DNA of 64,000 nt, taken from assembly GCF_016741935.1 (NCBI RefSeq), contig NZ_JAERRG010000021.1:1-64000 (forward strand), in the 5' to 3' direction. Under the pieces are notes generated by a model. That model was not told where the DNA came from. It was given only the letters and a program-made list of their open reading frames with translations, and made no database searches. Below are positions 50,049 to 58,773 of the stretch, one piece after another. The DNA comes from Streptomyces endocoffeicus. Its GTDB lineage: Bacteria > Actinomycetota > Actinomycetes > Streptomycetales > Streptomycetaceae. Each line of letters starts with the position of its first letter. Position 1 is the stretch's first letter. The translations under genes and the position numbers were made by a program.

Positions 50049-51163
50049 GGCAGCTCCGCGCGCAGAGTGGTGGGCCCGCCGACCGGGCTGACGAGCGACA
50101 GACTGCCGTCGAAGGCGGCGACGCGGCGCCGCAGACCGGCGATTCCGGTGCCGCGCAGTTCATCGGCCCCGCCCCGGCCGTCGTCCAGAACCTCGACCCG
50201 CACGCGCTCCCGGTCACTTCGCACCGTGATCTCGGCCCGGTTCGCGCCACTGTGCTTGGTGACGTTGGTCAGCGCCTCGGCGACGACGAAGTACACCGTG
50301 GACTCCAGCGCCACCGGCAGTCTCCCGGGGACATCGACCGTGACCGCGACACCGGTCAGCGCCGCCCCGGCCCGCTCGGCCAGCGACTCGATTCCCCCGG
50401 CCAGCCCCCGGTCCGCCAGGATCGGGGGATAGACGCCGCGTACGACGTCCCTCAGCTCCCGCAGGGCCGCGCCGATCTCGGCGCGGGCCTCCCGTAACAG
50501 CTTCCTGTCGTCCGGGAGTTCGCGCAGCCTCATATCCAGCAGGCCGAGCAGCATGCCGGTGGACACCAGCCGCGCCTGTGCGCCGTCGTGGAGATCGCGT
50601 TCGATCCGGCGCAGCTCTGCGGCCTGCACCTCCAGCACCCCGGTCCGTGACGCGGTCAGGGTGGCGATCCGGCGGGTGAGGCGGCTCCGGTGCGGCCCCT
50701 CCAGCAGCGTCCGGCCGACGCGTGCGTGCCAGCGTGGCAGTCCGTGCGAGCACGCGGCGGCGAGCAGGAGGAGGATCAGCCCGTACAGCGCCGCGATGAC
50801 CGAGCTGGTGGTGTCCCGGACCGGAACGAAGACCACGGCCGGGGGTCCCAGCCGCCACCACAGCGGTGTGCTGACCGAGAACAGCGCGATCGCCCACATC
50901 ACCATGCTCAAACCCAGCACCGCCGGGCCGAGCACGGCCTGGAAGACCAGCCAGAGGACCTCCCGTGCCGGAGTGGTGCGCTCTGTTTCAAGAGGTCCGA
51001 GCACCATGGTGTCCACTTGGCTCTGACGTTCGACGAGCGGGCCGACGGCCGGCCTCCGGCGGTGGTGCCGCATCGCCCACACCGGCCAGTTCAGCAACAG
51101 GCCGAGCGCCCGCACACCGGTCAGCGCATTGGCGACCATGATCTTCAGATCCTGGCTGATCAA
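50036..51163 (-). CDS. Membrane sensor histidine kinase, NarL system
   Basis: A 375-residue kinase with an N-terminal sensor region of about four membrane helices, a HisKA_3 dimerisation helix with the phospho-His in RDLHDGAQARLV, and an HATPase_c domain (EALTNVTKHSGA, VLDDGRGG, GTGIAGLRRRV). It phosphorylates the downstream response regulator. The signal is unknown. The start at 51163 has a distant binding site, so ATG 51139 is possible. Confidence 0.87.
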   Translation of the reverse strand: MISQDLKIMVANALTGVRALGLLLNWPVWAMRHHRRRPAVGPLVERQSQVDTMVLGPLETERTTPAREVLWLVFQAVLGPAVLGLSMVMWAIALFSVSTPLWWRLGPPAVVFVPVRDTTSSVIAALYGLILLLLAAACSHGLPRWHARVGRTLLEGPHRSRLTRRIATLTASRTGVLEVQAAELRRIERDLHDGAQARLVSTGMLLGLLDMRLRELPDDRKLLREARAEIGAALRELRDVVRGVYPPILADRGLAGGIESLAERAGAALTGVAVTVDVPGRLPVALESTVYFVVAEALTNVTKHSGANRAEITVRSDRERVRVEVLDDGRGGADELRGTGIAGLRRRVAAFDGSLSLVSPVGGPTTLRAELPCVS

Positions 51164-51185
51164 CGGAGTCGCTCCCCCTGATGAG

Positions 51186-52430
51186 CTATGACCGGTCGTG
51201 CGCGTCGTGCGCGTCGTTCGCCGAAAGCGTCTTGTAGACGGTACCGGCGAGGTCGGGCAGTGTGTCCTCTTCGACAGAGCTGTTGACAGCGACGACGATG
51301 ACCATGCGGCTCTTCGGGAAGTACAGGTGCAGCACCCGGTTACCCAGGGTGGCCCCTTCGTAGAACCAGACCGTCCCGGTCACGGGGTCGGCGTGTTTCG
51401 CGACGCCGAGCCCGAAGCCGAGAGGATCGCCGGCCGTGACGGTCGTGATGGGCTTGCTCGTCTTCATCGAGGTCAGGGACTCCAGCTCGCGCTGCTGCGC
51501 CGCGGGCAGCAGGCGGCCGCCGTACAGCGCCTTGTCCCAGGTCGTCACGTCCTTCAGCGAGCTCACCAAGCCGCCCGCACCCTGCGCCCAGGACAGGCCG
51601 AGCGGCGGAAGCGCCTTGTTGACGTGGGTCGGCAGGATGGACTGGACGGAGTACGGGGTCGGCATGCGCGAGGCCGTGTCCGGGCGGCACTCCGCGGGCA
51701 GGCAGGTGTCATGCAGCCCGAGGGGCTCGATGATGCGCTCGGTGAGCCGATCGGAGTAGCTGTCATGCGACGCCCGTTCGACAATCATCTGCGCGAGGAG
51801 GTAATTCGTGTTGGAGTAGGCGTACTTCGCCGGGCCCAGCGGCCGGCCCTCCGCATAGGACACCAGACGCTCCGCTGTGAAGCGCGTCGACGGATCGGCG
51901 TCGAAGTCTTCGAGAAACGCACTCTGTTCGGTGTAACTGGGGATACCGCTGGTCATCGACAGCAGTTGCCCGATGGTGACATCGCGCCACGCCGGATACC
52001 GGGGAAGCCACTCTCCCAGCTTGTCGTGCAGGGACAGCTTTCCCTCGGCCTCCAGCTGAAGCAGAAGCACGGATGTGAACGCCTTGGTGTTGCTGCCTAT
52101 CTGCCACATCGCGTCACCCGGCACCTGGCCACCGCCGCCATAGCGCGTCGTCCCGGCGCTGACGGAGATATCGGGCCGCTGATCGGCGTAGGTCACCCGA
52201 AGTGAGAGCGCCGAGAAATGGTCCTTCCTGCCATGAGCGTCCAGATATTTCCTGAGGTCGCTCCTGAGCGACTCGGCGACGGTGGGCGCGGTCCGCTCCG
52301 CCACCGCATGGGAGACTCCGGCCTCGCACCCCGCCGTCGTCAGCCCGGAGACAGCCACCGCGGCGACCGTCGCCAGCACCGCGAGGCGCTTCCCGCCCCG
52401 ACCACCAGATCGACGGATCGAACACCTCAT
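51186..52430 (-). CDS. Serine beta-lactamase-like hydrolase lipoprotein
   Basis: A 414-residue class C beta-lactamase/D-Ala-D-Ala peptidase-fold protein. The signal peptide ends in the lipobox LTTAGC near residue 35. The nucleophile is in GSNTKAF (S-x-x-K), and the second motif is YSNTNY (Y-x-N). It sits outside the membrane and could be a peptidase, esterase or cell-wall enzyme. It is a homologue of many non-resistance proteins. The start ATG 52430 has GGAGG about 10 bases upstream. The gene lies 22 bases upstream of the kinase gene in the same direction, so the three may be one transcript. Confidence 0.83.
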   Translation of the reverse strand: MRCSIRRSGGRGGKRLAVLATVAAVAVSGLTTAGCEAGVSHAVAERTAPTVAESLRSDLRKYLDAHGRKDHFSALSLRVTYADQRPDISVSAGTTRYGGGGQVPGDAMWQIGSNTKAFTSVLLLQLEAEGKLSLHDKLGEWLPRYPAWRDVTIGQLLSMTSGIPSYTEQSAFLEDFDADPSTRFTAERLVSYAEGRPLGPAKYAYSNTNYLLAQMIVERASHDSYSDRLTERIIEPLGLHDTCLPAECRPDTASRMPTPYSVQSILPTHVNKALPPLGLSWAQGAGGLVSSLKDVTTWDKALYGGRLLPAAQQRELESLTSMKTSKPITTVTAGDPLGFGLGVAKHADPVTGTVWFYEGATLGNRVLHLYFPKSRMVIVVAVNSSVEEDTLPDLAGTVYKTLSANDAHDAHDRS

Positions 52431-52550
52431 TGCCGCCATTCCTCCCTCGGATTGAACAGAACCGGGAACGACGATCACGCTACGGAGCGGAGGTGCGGCG
52501 GGTAATCAGGTCACCCCCCTTCTTCGTTGACATGCAGGCATCCCCCCGGT

Positions 52551-52970
52551 CTACCGCGCCCGGCGCACCGAGGCGGGCGTTCTGGTGCCGCCGCCGACGA
52601 TGTCGATCAGATCGTGGACCAGCATGTCCACCTCTCCGGCGCGCCAGGCGAGCACCACCCGGCTCGGCTGGTGGCCCGTCACGGGAACGAAGCTGACACC
52701 CGGTGCCGCGTGGCGGCGAGCGGCGGCGGCCGGGAGCAGGCCGACGGCCGATCGCCAGACGACCGCGTGCAGGCATTCGCCGATCGTGCTGACCACGGGC
52801 GGGTCCGGGTCGGCGGTGTCGGTGGCGAGCCAGAAGTCACACCACTGCGGGTCGGTGCCCGGTGGCAGCCGGAAGCTCGCGCGTCCGCGCAAGTCCGCGA
52901 CATCGACCTGGTCCGATCCGGCCAGAGGGTCTGTGGCGGGCATGGCGACCAGCGGAGAGGTCAGCCGCAC
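52551..52970 (-). pseudogene. C-terminal remnant of a LysR regulator
   Basis: The frame codes for the second half of a LysR sensor domain (LTSPLVAMPATDPLAG, FWLATDTADPDPP, AVGLLPAAAARRH, VDMLVHDLIDI) and resembles the C-terminal half of the intact LysR at 44920. The HTH half is missing; upstream sequence becomes an MBL-fold fragment on the other strand. It is a truncated remnant. Confidence 0.7.
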
Positions 52971-52975
52971 CACCG

Positions 52976-53173
52976 ACGGCATCATCAACATCATCCGGCA
53001 CGCCCGGGAGGTGACGGGGATCGACCGGCTGTACGCGGTCCTGGGCGGCCTGCACCTGCGCTTCGGGTCGGTCGTCGACCTGGCCGGCACAGCAGACGCT
53101 GGCGACCCGGCTGCCGGATGCCTTTGTGCCGAACGCGGTGGGCAGTACGTTCATGCTGGGCAGCGTGGCATGA
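52976..53173 (+). pseudogene. Remnant of an MBL-fold metallohydrolase
   Basis: In one plus-strand frame DGIINIIRHAREVTG and DRLYAVLGGLHL match the C-terminal region of MBL-fold hydrolases of the dihydropterin/RFAP-synthase-like group. After GGLHL the frame is lost, and the expected end (RLPDAFVPNAVGSTF..., stop at 53171) is in another frame. The N-terminal two-thirds, with the HxHxDH motif, is absent. It abuts the LysR remnant. Confidence 0.65.
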
Positions 53174-53201
53174 CGGCTCCGCCGAGCGCCGGAGTGCCCG
53201 G

Positions 53202-54371
53202 TCAGCCGAGGAGATCCTGGGCCATCAGATCAAGACGCTCGGCGAACTCGGTGAGTCCGGCCTGGTCGACGTTGCCGAAGCTGACCCGGAACATCTGGCG
53301 GTCGTCGGGCAGGAAGGCGGTGCCGGATATGACGAGCGTGTCGTAGCGGGTGATGAGGTCGCGCACGACCTCGTCGGTGGGGCGCTCGGCAAAGGGGTGC
53401 CGGATCCAGCCGAAGAATCCTCCGCCGCTCATCAGCTCGAAACCGCCCGGCCGATCGGCCAGCGCGGTTTCCAGCCGACGTCGCTTGTCCGCGACCTCGT
53501 TCGCACGCGCACGTCGCCACTCCTGGGCCGAGGTCAGCCCGGCCCAGGCCGCCTCCTGCCCGATGCGCGGAGGACAGATCGCCACGCAGTCGAGCAACTT
53601 CATCACCTCGCGGCTCAGCTCGGGCGAGGCGACGACCGCGCCCACCCGGTAGCCGGGTATCGCCAGGTCCTTGGAGAAGCTGTGCAGGCTCACCAGGGTC
53701 CGCTCCCAGTCCGGGTCGGCGAACAGCTCGTGTGCCGGTTCCTCCGTGTCGCGGAACGAGCGGTAGGTCTCGTCCAGGATCAGCGCGATATCGTGCCGCT
53801 TCGCCAGCTCGTAGAACCCCGCGAGCACATCCGGCGGAAGGGTGACGCCGCTCGGGTTGCCCGGGGTGACCAGCACGATCGCCCTGGTGCGCGGCGTGAT
53901 GAGCGCTTCGGCCGCCTCCGGGTCGGGCACGAGGCCGGGGCCGGGCTCGAGGTATCGCGGCACGACACCGTTCATGCGCAGCCACATGTCGTAGTTGAAG
54001 TAGTACGGCAGGGCTTCGATGACCTCGTCACCCGGTTCGGTGAGCGACTGGGCGACCAGGCAGAATGCCTGATTGCACCCCGCGGTGACGACCATCTGAC
54101 CGGCCCCCACCGGGCTCCGGTAAGCGCGGCTGAGGTCGGCGGCGAACGCCTCCCGCAGCCGGGGCAGCCCGGGAGCCGGCACATAGGCGGCGCCGTTCGG
54201 CTCGTGTGCGACCTTGGCGACGTGGTCGATCATCTCGATCGCGGGCGGGTAGCTCGGCGCGGCCTGGGCCAGATCGAGTAGCGCACGCTCGCCGCTGCGG
54301 CCCGCCAACAGGGCATATGTCGCGCCCATCGGTGAATCGATCTGGTGCACGGTTCGCGGGCTGAGTCGCAC
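53202..54371 (-). CDS. PLP-dependent aminotransferase, class I/II
   Basis: A 389-residue fold-type I aminotransferase. The PLP Lys is in SFSKDLAIPGYRVG; AGCNQAF, TPGNPSG and ILDETYRSF are the phosphate and ring-binding segments; and FRVSFGN has the carboxylate-binding Arg. It uses an amino acid donor to aminate a 2-oxoacid. The substrate cannot be fixed. It stands alone, with the terminator of the upstream hydrolase gene about 125 bases before it. Confidence 0.87.
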   Translation of the reverse strand: MRLSPRTVHQIDSPMGATYALLAGRSGERALLDLAQAAPSYPPAIEMIDHVAKVAHEPNGAAYVPAPGLPRLREAFAADLSRAYRSPVGAGQMVVTAGCNQAFCLVAQSLTEPGDEVIEALPYYFNYDMWLRMNGVVPRYLEPGPGLVPDPEAAEALITPRTRAIVLVTPGNPSGVTLPPDVLAGFYELAKRHDIALILDETYRSFRDTEEPAHELFADPDWERTLVSLHSFSKDLAIPGYRVGAVVASPELSREVMKLLDCVAICPPRIGQEAAWAGLTSAQEWRRARANEVADKRRRLETALADRPGGFELMSGGGFFGWIRHPFAERPTDEVVRDLITRYDTLVISGTAFLPDDRQMFRVSFGNVDQAGLTEFAERLDLMAQDLLG

Positions 54372-54497
54372 GTCGGCGCTCCTTCACGGCTTGGGTGTCC
54401 GCTGACGGTCGAACACGATGCTATCGGCGTACTTCGCGAGTGCTTCGCGAGTGCTTCGCGCACCGGCCGAGCCGCGGGAGGCGGTGCCGCGGGGCGT

Positions 54498-54542
54498 GGT
54501 ATCGGCGCCCGGCGGCACCACCGGTGGCCGGGCGCCGATACC
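54498..54542 (-). terminator. Terminator of the hydrolase gene
   Basis: GGTATCGGCGCCCGGC (54498-54513) pairs perfectly with 54527-54542 around a 13-base loop, just after the hydrolase stop at 54550. Confidence 0.85.
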
Positions 54543-54549
54543 CGCCACG

Positions 54550-55311
54550 TCAGGCCGGTGAGGTGACGGCCCGGCCGAGGTGCCGGGCGAAGAACCGGAC
54601 CGCGCTGTCGGCCTCGAACCTGGGCACCTCCTTGTGCCTGCCCGCGTTGGCGTGCAACGTCTTCTCCTTGGAGGCGAAGGCGTCGAACAACGCCAGACCC
54701 GACTGGCGCGGGATGTGCTCGTCGTCCCACTGGAGCACGAACTCGATCGGAACGGTGATCCGCCGCGCCGTCTCGGCCAAGTCGTGCCAGAAGACGCCGA
54801 AGACCGCGGCGGTGATCCTGGGGTCGGCCGCGGTCAGCGGCACCCCGATCGCCGTGCCCATGTTCAGACCGAAGTAGCCGACCGGCCCTTCGGCGCCGAT
54901 CTCCGGCAGCTCTTGGAGGGCGTCCAGGGTCGCCCGCCACTCCGGCACCGCACGCTCGGCCAGGTGGGCGTTGTAACGGACGACGATCGGGCCGACCGGC
55001 TCGCCCGCCGCCATCGCCCGCCGCATCGCGGCGATCTCCCGCTCGTCGAGCGCCGTACGCGGCCGGCCGCCGTGACCGGGCGCGTCGATGACGGCCACGT
55101 GGAAACCGCAGCCGGTCACCAGACGGTGCGCACGGCCCGCCATCGCCGGAGCCTTTTTGTGGGTGCCGCCACCGTGCCCCATGAGCACCAGGGGCGCGCG
55201 ATCGGGGCCGGACGCGGGCGACCAGAGCACACCGGTGACCTCACCAACGGTGAAGTCGCGTTCCATGACACCGTTGGACGATGTCTCCGCGGTGAACCGC
55301 ACAGAATGCAT
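54550..55311 (-). CDS. Alpha/beta hydrolase (dienelactone-hydrolase-like) lacking the Ser nucleophile
   Basis: A 253-residue alpha/beta hydrolase with LVLMGHGGGTHK (oxyanion loop), AVIDAPGHGGR, EFVLQWDDEHIPR (acid), and a late His in HANAGRHKEV. At the nucleophile elbow the sequence is YFGLNMGT, putting Asn150 where Ser would be expected in the usual GLSMG. If the reading is right the protein is either a non-catalytic relative or uses another residue. Start ATG 55311 has AAGG about 10 bases upstream. A short leader ORF precedes it. Confidence 0.78.
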   Translation of the reverse strand: MHSVRFTAETSSNGVMERDFTVGEVTGVLWSPASGPDRAPLVLMGHGGGTHKKAPAMAGRAHRLVTGCGFHVAVIDAPGHGGRPRTALDEREIAAMRRAMAAGEPVGPIVVRYNAHLAERAVPEWRATLDALQELPEIGAEGPVGYFGLNMGTAIGVPLTAADPRITAAVFGVFWHDLAETARRITVPIEFVLQWDDEHIPRQSGLALFDAFASKEKTLHANAGRHKEVPRFEADSAVRFFARHLGRAVTSPA

Positions 55312-55363
55312 AGGTTGTTGCCTTTCGGGGAGTGCCTTGTTGTCGAGGCGCTCCCGGCGACAC

Positions 55364-55423
55364 CTACATCGATCGCCCGGCCGTGACAAAGCGGGGGAGC
55401 ACCCACAGGGATACAGCGTTCAT
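55364..55423 (-). CDS. Short leader peptide upstream of the hydrolase
   Basis: A 19-codon ORF (MNAVSLWVLPRFVTAGRSM, stop TAG) preceded by AGGAGGTGA, an exact complement of the 16S rRNA 3' end, 5 bases before the ATG. It ends 52 bases before the hydrolase start. Its purpose could be attenuation or translational coupling. A spurious match is possible, but the binding site is far better than that of most genes here. Confidence 0.5.
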   Translation of the reverse strand: MNAVSLWVLPRFVTAGRSM

Positions 55424-55517
55424 GGGTCTCACCTCCTGGCTCGGTGTCACGGGCTCGCCCGCACGCTACCAACCCGGGCGTCATCCCGCCCAACCCTTTT
55501 CTCTTCGGCCGCGGGCG

Positions 55518-57701
55518 CTACCCCGCCCAGGCGAAGGTGGCGGTTCCGCGCACCCCCTCGAAGACGACCGCGTCGCCCACGCGGTGGGCTCCCCGGCCCG
55601 CGTCCCCCGACGGGCGGCCGTCGCGCCAGGCGATCCGGCCGTTCACGGCGATGGTGCGGTCCTTGTGGAGGAGGGGAACCGCGACCCGGCCGGCCGTGCC
55701 TTCCGGTGCCCGGACGGTGAGGACGAACGAATCGTCGCCCGCCCCGCGCCGCCACCGTACGGACAACGTGCCCGCCGGCACCGGGACGTCGCCCTGTGCC
55801 CAGCCCAGGTCGACCGGCTCGGGCTCCACCGCCCACCCGCGGTAGCCGTCGGCGAGCGGTCGGACGCCGAGCACGTTCATCGACAGTGCGGGCACCGCGG
55901 TGCTCCAGGCGTGGGCCATGCCGACGTGTCCGCCCCAGGCCAGCGATGTGCCGGGCCGGGGCACGGCCGGCTTCCCGTCGGCACCGGCCTCCTCCCACGG
56001 CGTTCCGGGCCCCTTGCGGATCATGTGGTCCCATGCGGTGCGGATCAGCCCGAGCGCTCCGGCGCCGTCCTCGTGGCGGAACCGGCCCAGGCTCTCCTGG
56101 GCCATCACATACGGGGAGATGTACCGCGTCATATAGGGGTTGTCGGTGTGCCGGGTGGTGAGCGTGCCGTACGGACCGCTGAGGTGGGTGTTCAGGTACG
56201 CGATGGCGCGCCGGGCCCGCGGGCGGTCGAGTACCCCGAAGGCGAGGGCGGCGGCGTTGGCATCGGCGGTGTGGTCGCGGCGCGGGTCGTCGGTGTTGAG
56301 CGTCATGGCCCCGGCCGCCGGATCCCACAGCCTGGTGAGGAGCGCGGCCCGGACCCGGTCCGCCCGGCGGTCGAGCGCCGCCGCGGCGCCCCGGTCGCCC
56401 GCCACGGAGCGTTCGAGCCGGGCCAGTGAGCGCAGGGCCGCGTAGTAGGCGGCGTTGGTGGTGGCGTCGACGCCGGCGGCCCGGTCCGGGGTGTGCCAGT
56501 TCTGGGCGGGCAGCCCGTCGTAGTCGGCGGTCCGGAACAGCCCGCCGTCGGCGTCCGGGGCGTGTTCGCCGAAGAACCGCAGGGCGCGGCGGGCGACGGG
56601 CAGCAGCGGCCTCACAAAGGCCCTGTCCCCGGTGAAGCGCAGGTAGTCCGCCACGCTGACGACCCATAGGAGGGTGAAGCTGTCGAGCCTGACCTTCCCG
56701 GCCGCGCCCGGCGGTTCGAACCCCGCCGGTGACCCGTCCGGCGGGCCGGGGTCGCCGGGTTCGCATGGCACGTCGATCAGGCTGGTGGCCGGAAGTGTGC
56801 CGTCGGGCCGCTGCTGGCAGGCGAACAGGTTGATGGTGTCGCGCAGTACGCGGCGGTACGCGCCGCCCTGCTGGTACGCGGCCAGGGCCACGAGCTGGAC
56901 GTCGCCCGCGTAGACGGTGCGGTCCCGCTTGGGGCCGTCCATGACGACCCACGGCCGCCCCACGGCGGTACGGCGTCCCCGGGCCGTCGACAGATCCAGG
57001 CCGTAGGCGCTCGCGTACCAGGCCCGGTTGAGCACCGGGTCGCTGGAGAGGAAGTGTCCGTCGTACGCGCCGGGGAAGACCGTCTGCCGCACCCGTACGA
57101 AGTCCAGAGCGAGCGAACCGGGTCCGTCCAGTGTGATCGCGACGTACCGCTGGGAGCCGCGTAGACCGGGGCTGCGCAGCACGGTGGATCCGCGCGGCGG
57201 GGCGTAGACGTCCGCCCGTCCGTCGGGATCGTCGTCGGTGCCCAGGGACCGGCCCCCGTAGAAGAAGCCGTCGGGGTCGGGATCGGCGTCCCCGTCCGGG
57301 CCGAGGTACTGGCGCGCCTCCGCGTACGACGCTCTGATCGGCGCGCCCGACGCCCGCCGGATCCCCAACTCGACGTATCCCCCGGCCAGTACGCCGAGGT
57401 CGATCACCAGCCGCGCGCCTCGCGGTGCGGTCGTGGTGAGGATCGCCGCCGCGCCGCCCTCCCGTAACGCCCCGTCGGCGCCGGTGACGGTGCCACCGTC
57501 TCCCTCGACGGCCACCGATGTGGGCCGCACGAACGTGCCGGGCACGCGCAGCACCTGCTGTCGCCAGGCCGGGTCCATCCCGACCGGCTCCCGGGACAGG
57601 GCCACCGCCCGGTCCTGCGGTCCGGCGGCGAGAGTCCCGGAGAGGGTGGCGGCGAGACAGGCGAGGACCATGGTCGAACGAGTCATTCGGTTCAATTTCA
57701 T
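55518..57701 (-). CDS. Secreted alpha-L-rhamnosidase-like glycoside hydrolase (GH78-like)
   Basis: A 727-residue protein with a Sec-type signal (MTRSTMVLACLAATLSGTLAAG). It has N-terminal beta domains, then an (alpha/alpha)6 barrel at about 215-560 with MDGPKRDRTVYAGD, which corresponds to the acidic catalytic loop of GH78 rhamnosidases, and a C-terminal beta domain. It would remove rhamnose from a polysaccharide or glycoside outside the cell. No clear binding site precedes ATG 57701, and ATG 57686 is an alternative. It is divergent from a TetR gene, with an inverted repeat between. Confidence 0.78.
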   Translation of the reverse strand: MKLNRMTRSTMVLACLAATLSGTLAAGPQDRAVALSREPVGMDPAWRQQVLRVPGTFVRPTSVAVEGDGGTVTGADGALREGGAAAILTTTAPRGARLVIDLGVLAGGYVELGIRRASGAPIRASYAEARQYLGPDGDADPDPDGFFYGGRSLGTDDDPDGRADVYAPPRGSTVLRSPGLRGSQRYVAITLDGPGSLALDFVRVRQTVFPGAYDGHFLSSDPVLNRAWYASAYGLDLSTARGRRTAVGRPWVVMDGPKRDRTVYAGDVQLVALAAYQQGGAYRRVLRDTINLFACQQRPDGTLPATSLIDVPCEPGDPGPPDGSPAGFEPPGAAGKVRLDSFTLLWVVSVADYLRFTGDRAFVRPLLPVARRALRFFGEHAPDADGGLFRTADYDGLPAQNWHTPDRAAGVDATTNAAYYAALRSLARLERSVAGDRGAAAALDRRADRVRAALLTRLWDPAAGAMTLNTDDPRRDHTADANAAALAFGVLDRPRARRAIAYLNTHLSGPYGTLTTRHTDNPYMTRYISPYVMAQESLGRFRHEDGAGALGLIRTAWDHMIRKGPGTPWEEAGADGKPAVPRPGTSLAWGGHVGMAHAWSTAVPALSMNVLGVRPLADGYRGWAVEPEPVDLGWAQGDVPVPAGTLSVRWRRGAGDDSFVLTVRAPEGTAGRVAVPLLHKDRTIAVNGRIAWRDGRPSGDAGRGAHRVGDAVVFEGVRGTATFAWAG

Positions 57702-57705
57702 TGTT

Positions 57706-57720
57706 TATGCTGTACGCATA
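57706..57720. promoter_or_regulatory. Candidate TetR operator
   Basis: TATGCTGTACGCATA: TATGC and GCATA arms around 5 bases, 4 bases from the rhamnosidase start and 38 bases from the TetR start. Its position in the divergent promoter fits repression of both genes. Confidence 0.55.
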
Positions 57721-57758
57721 CGCTGAGTGGTGGTCAACGTTTGGCGGGGTGATGGCGG

Positions 57759-58661
57759 ATGCAATCCGGCCACAGCGAGGAAACGAGCGCCGTGCGCGGC
57801 CTGGAACTGCTCTGGGGCCTGGGCGAGCGCCCCAACCGAGGCCGGCGCCCCGCCTTCACCCTGGAGCAGATCGTGGGCACCGCCGTCGGGATCGCCGACG
57901 CACAAGGACTTGCCGCGGTGTCCATGCGCCGGATCGCCGAACGGCTCGGCTGCACCACGATGTCGCTCTACCGGTATGTGCCCGGCAAGGCCGAGCTGCT
58001 CGACCTCATGACGGACGCCGTGATGGGCGAAGTCCCGCCGGCCGATGCCGCGCCGGGCGACTGGCGGAGCCGGCTGGAGCTGTCCGCCCGCGCCGACTGG
58101 GGCCTCTACCACCGTCATCCCTGGATCCTGCGCCTTCCGGCCGGGCGTCCCGCCCTGGGCCCTCACGGCTTCGCCTGGTACGAGTCCGTCCTGAGGGTGC
58201 TCACCGCGACCGGTCTGCCCCCGGCGGCGCTGGTCAACGTGTTCGACACGGTCGACGCCTATGTGCGTGGCGCCGCCCGCGACGCCCTCGACGCGGCCGC
58301 CGTCGAGCGCCATTCCGGCCTGACCGACGAGCAGTGGTGGGCCGCCCGCGCCCACTTCTGGGACGCCGTCTTCGTCCCGGCGCGCTATCCGGTGGTGGCG
58401 AGCCTCCGCGCCGCGGGTGCCCTGCATCACCCCCGCGACCGTGGCTTCGAGTTCGGTCTCCGGCTCGTGCTGGACAGCATCGAGACGTTCGTCCGGAACC
58501 AGCCCAATGGCCGCGACAAAACATCAAGACGTTACGAAACTCCCTGTCCGCAGTGCGGCGCCCCCGTCTCCCGCCCCGCTTCCACCGGCCGCCCACGTAC
58601 CTACTGCTCCGACGCCTGCCGCCAACGCGCCTACCGCGCCCGCCGGGCCCGCCCGGCGTAG
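57759..58661 (+). CDS. TetR-family regulator with C-terminal zinc-ribbon tail
   Basis: A 300-residue regulator with the HTH at about 33-80 (TLEQIVGTAVGIADAQGL, SMRRIAERLGCTTMSLYRYV) and a TetR_C_1-type ligand domain. The last 40 residues add a Cys4 zinc-finger-like tail (CPQCG ... YCSDACRQRAYRARR) typical of a subset of actinomycete TetR proteins. It is divergent from the rhamnosidase gene and probably represses it. Confidence 0.85.
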   Translation: MQSGHSEETSAVRGLELLWGLGERPNRGRRPAFTLEQIVGTAVGIADAQGLAAVSMRRIAERLGCTTMSLYRYVPGKAELLDLMTDAVMGEVPPADAAPGDWRSRLELSARADWGLYHRHPWILRLPAGRPALGPHGFAWYESVLRVLTATGLPPAALVNVFDTVDAYVRGAARDALDAAAVERHSGLTDEQWWAARAHFWDAVFVPARYPVVASLRAAGALHHPRDRGFEFGLRLVLDSIETFVRNQPNGRDKTSRRYETPCPQCGAPVSRPASTGRPRTYCSDACRQRAYRARRARPA

Positions 58662-58773
58662 GAAGCCCGGTGCCGAAAGTCCAGCCAGGAGTAGCGAAGC
58701 GAGACCGGATCATCTCGATCACCGAAAGCTCCGCGTTCGCTTCTCCGCGCCCGCGGCTACGCTCGTCCGCGTG

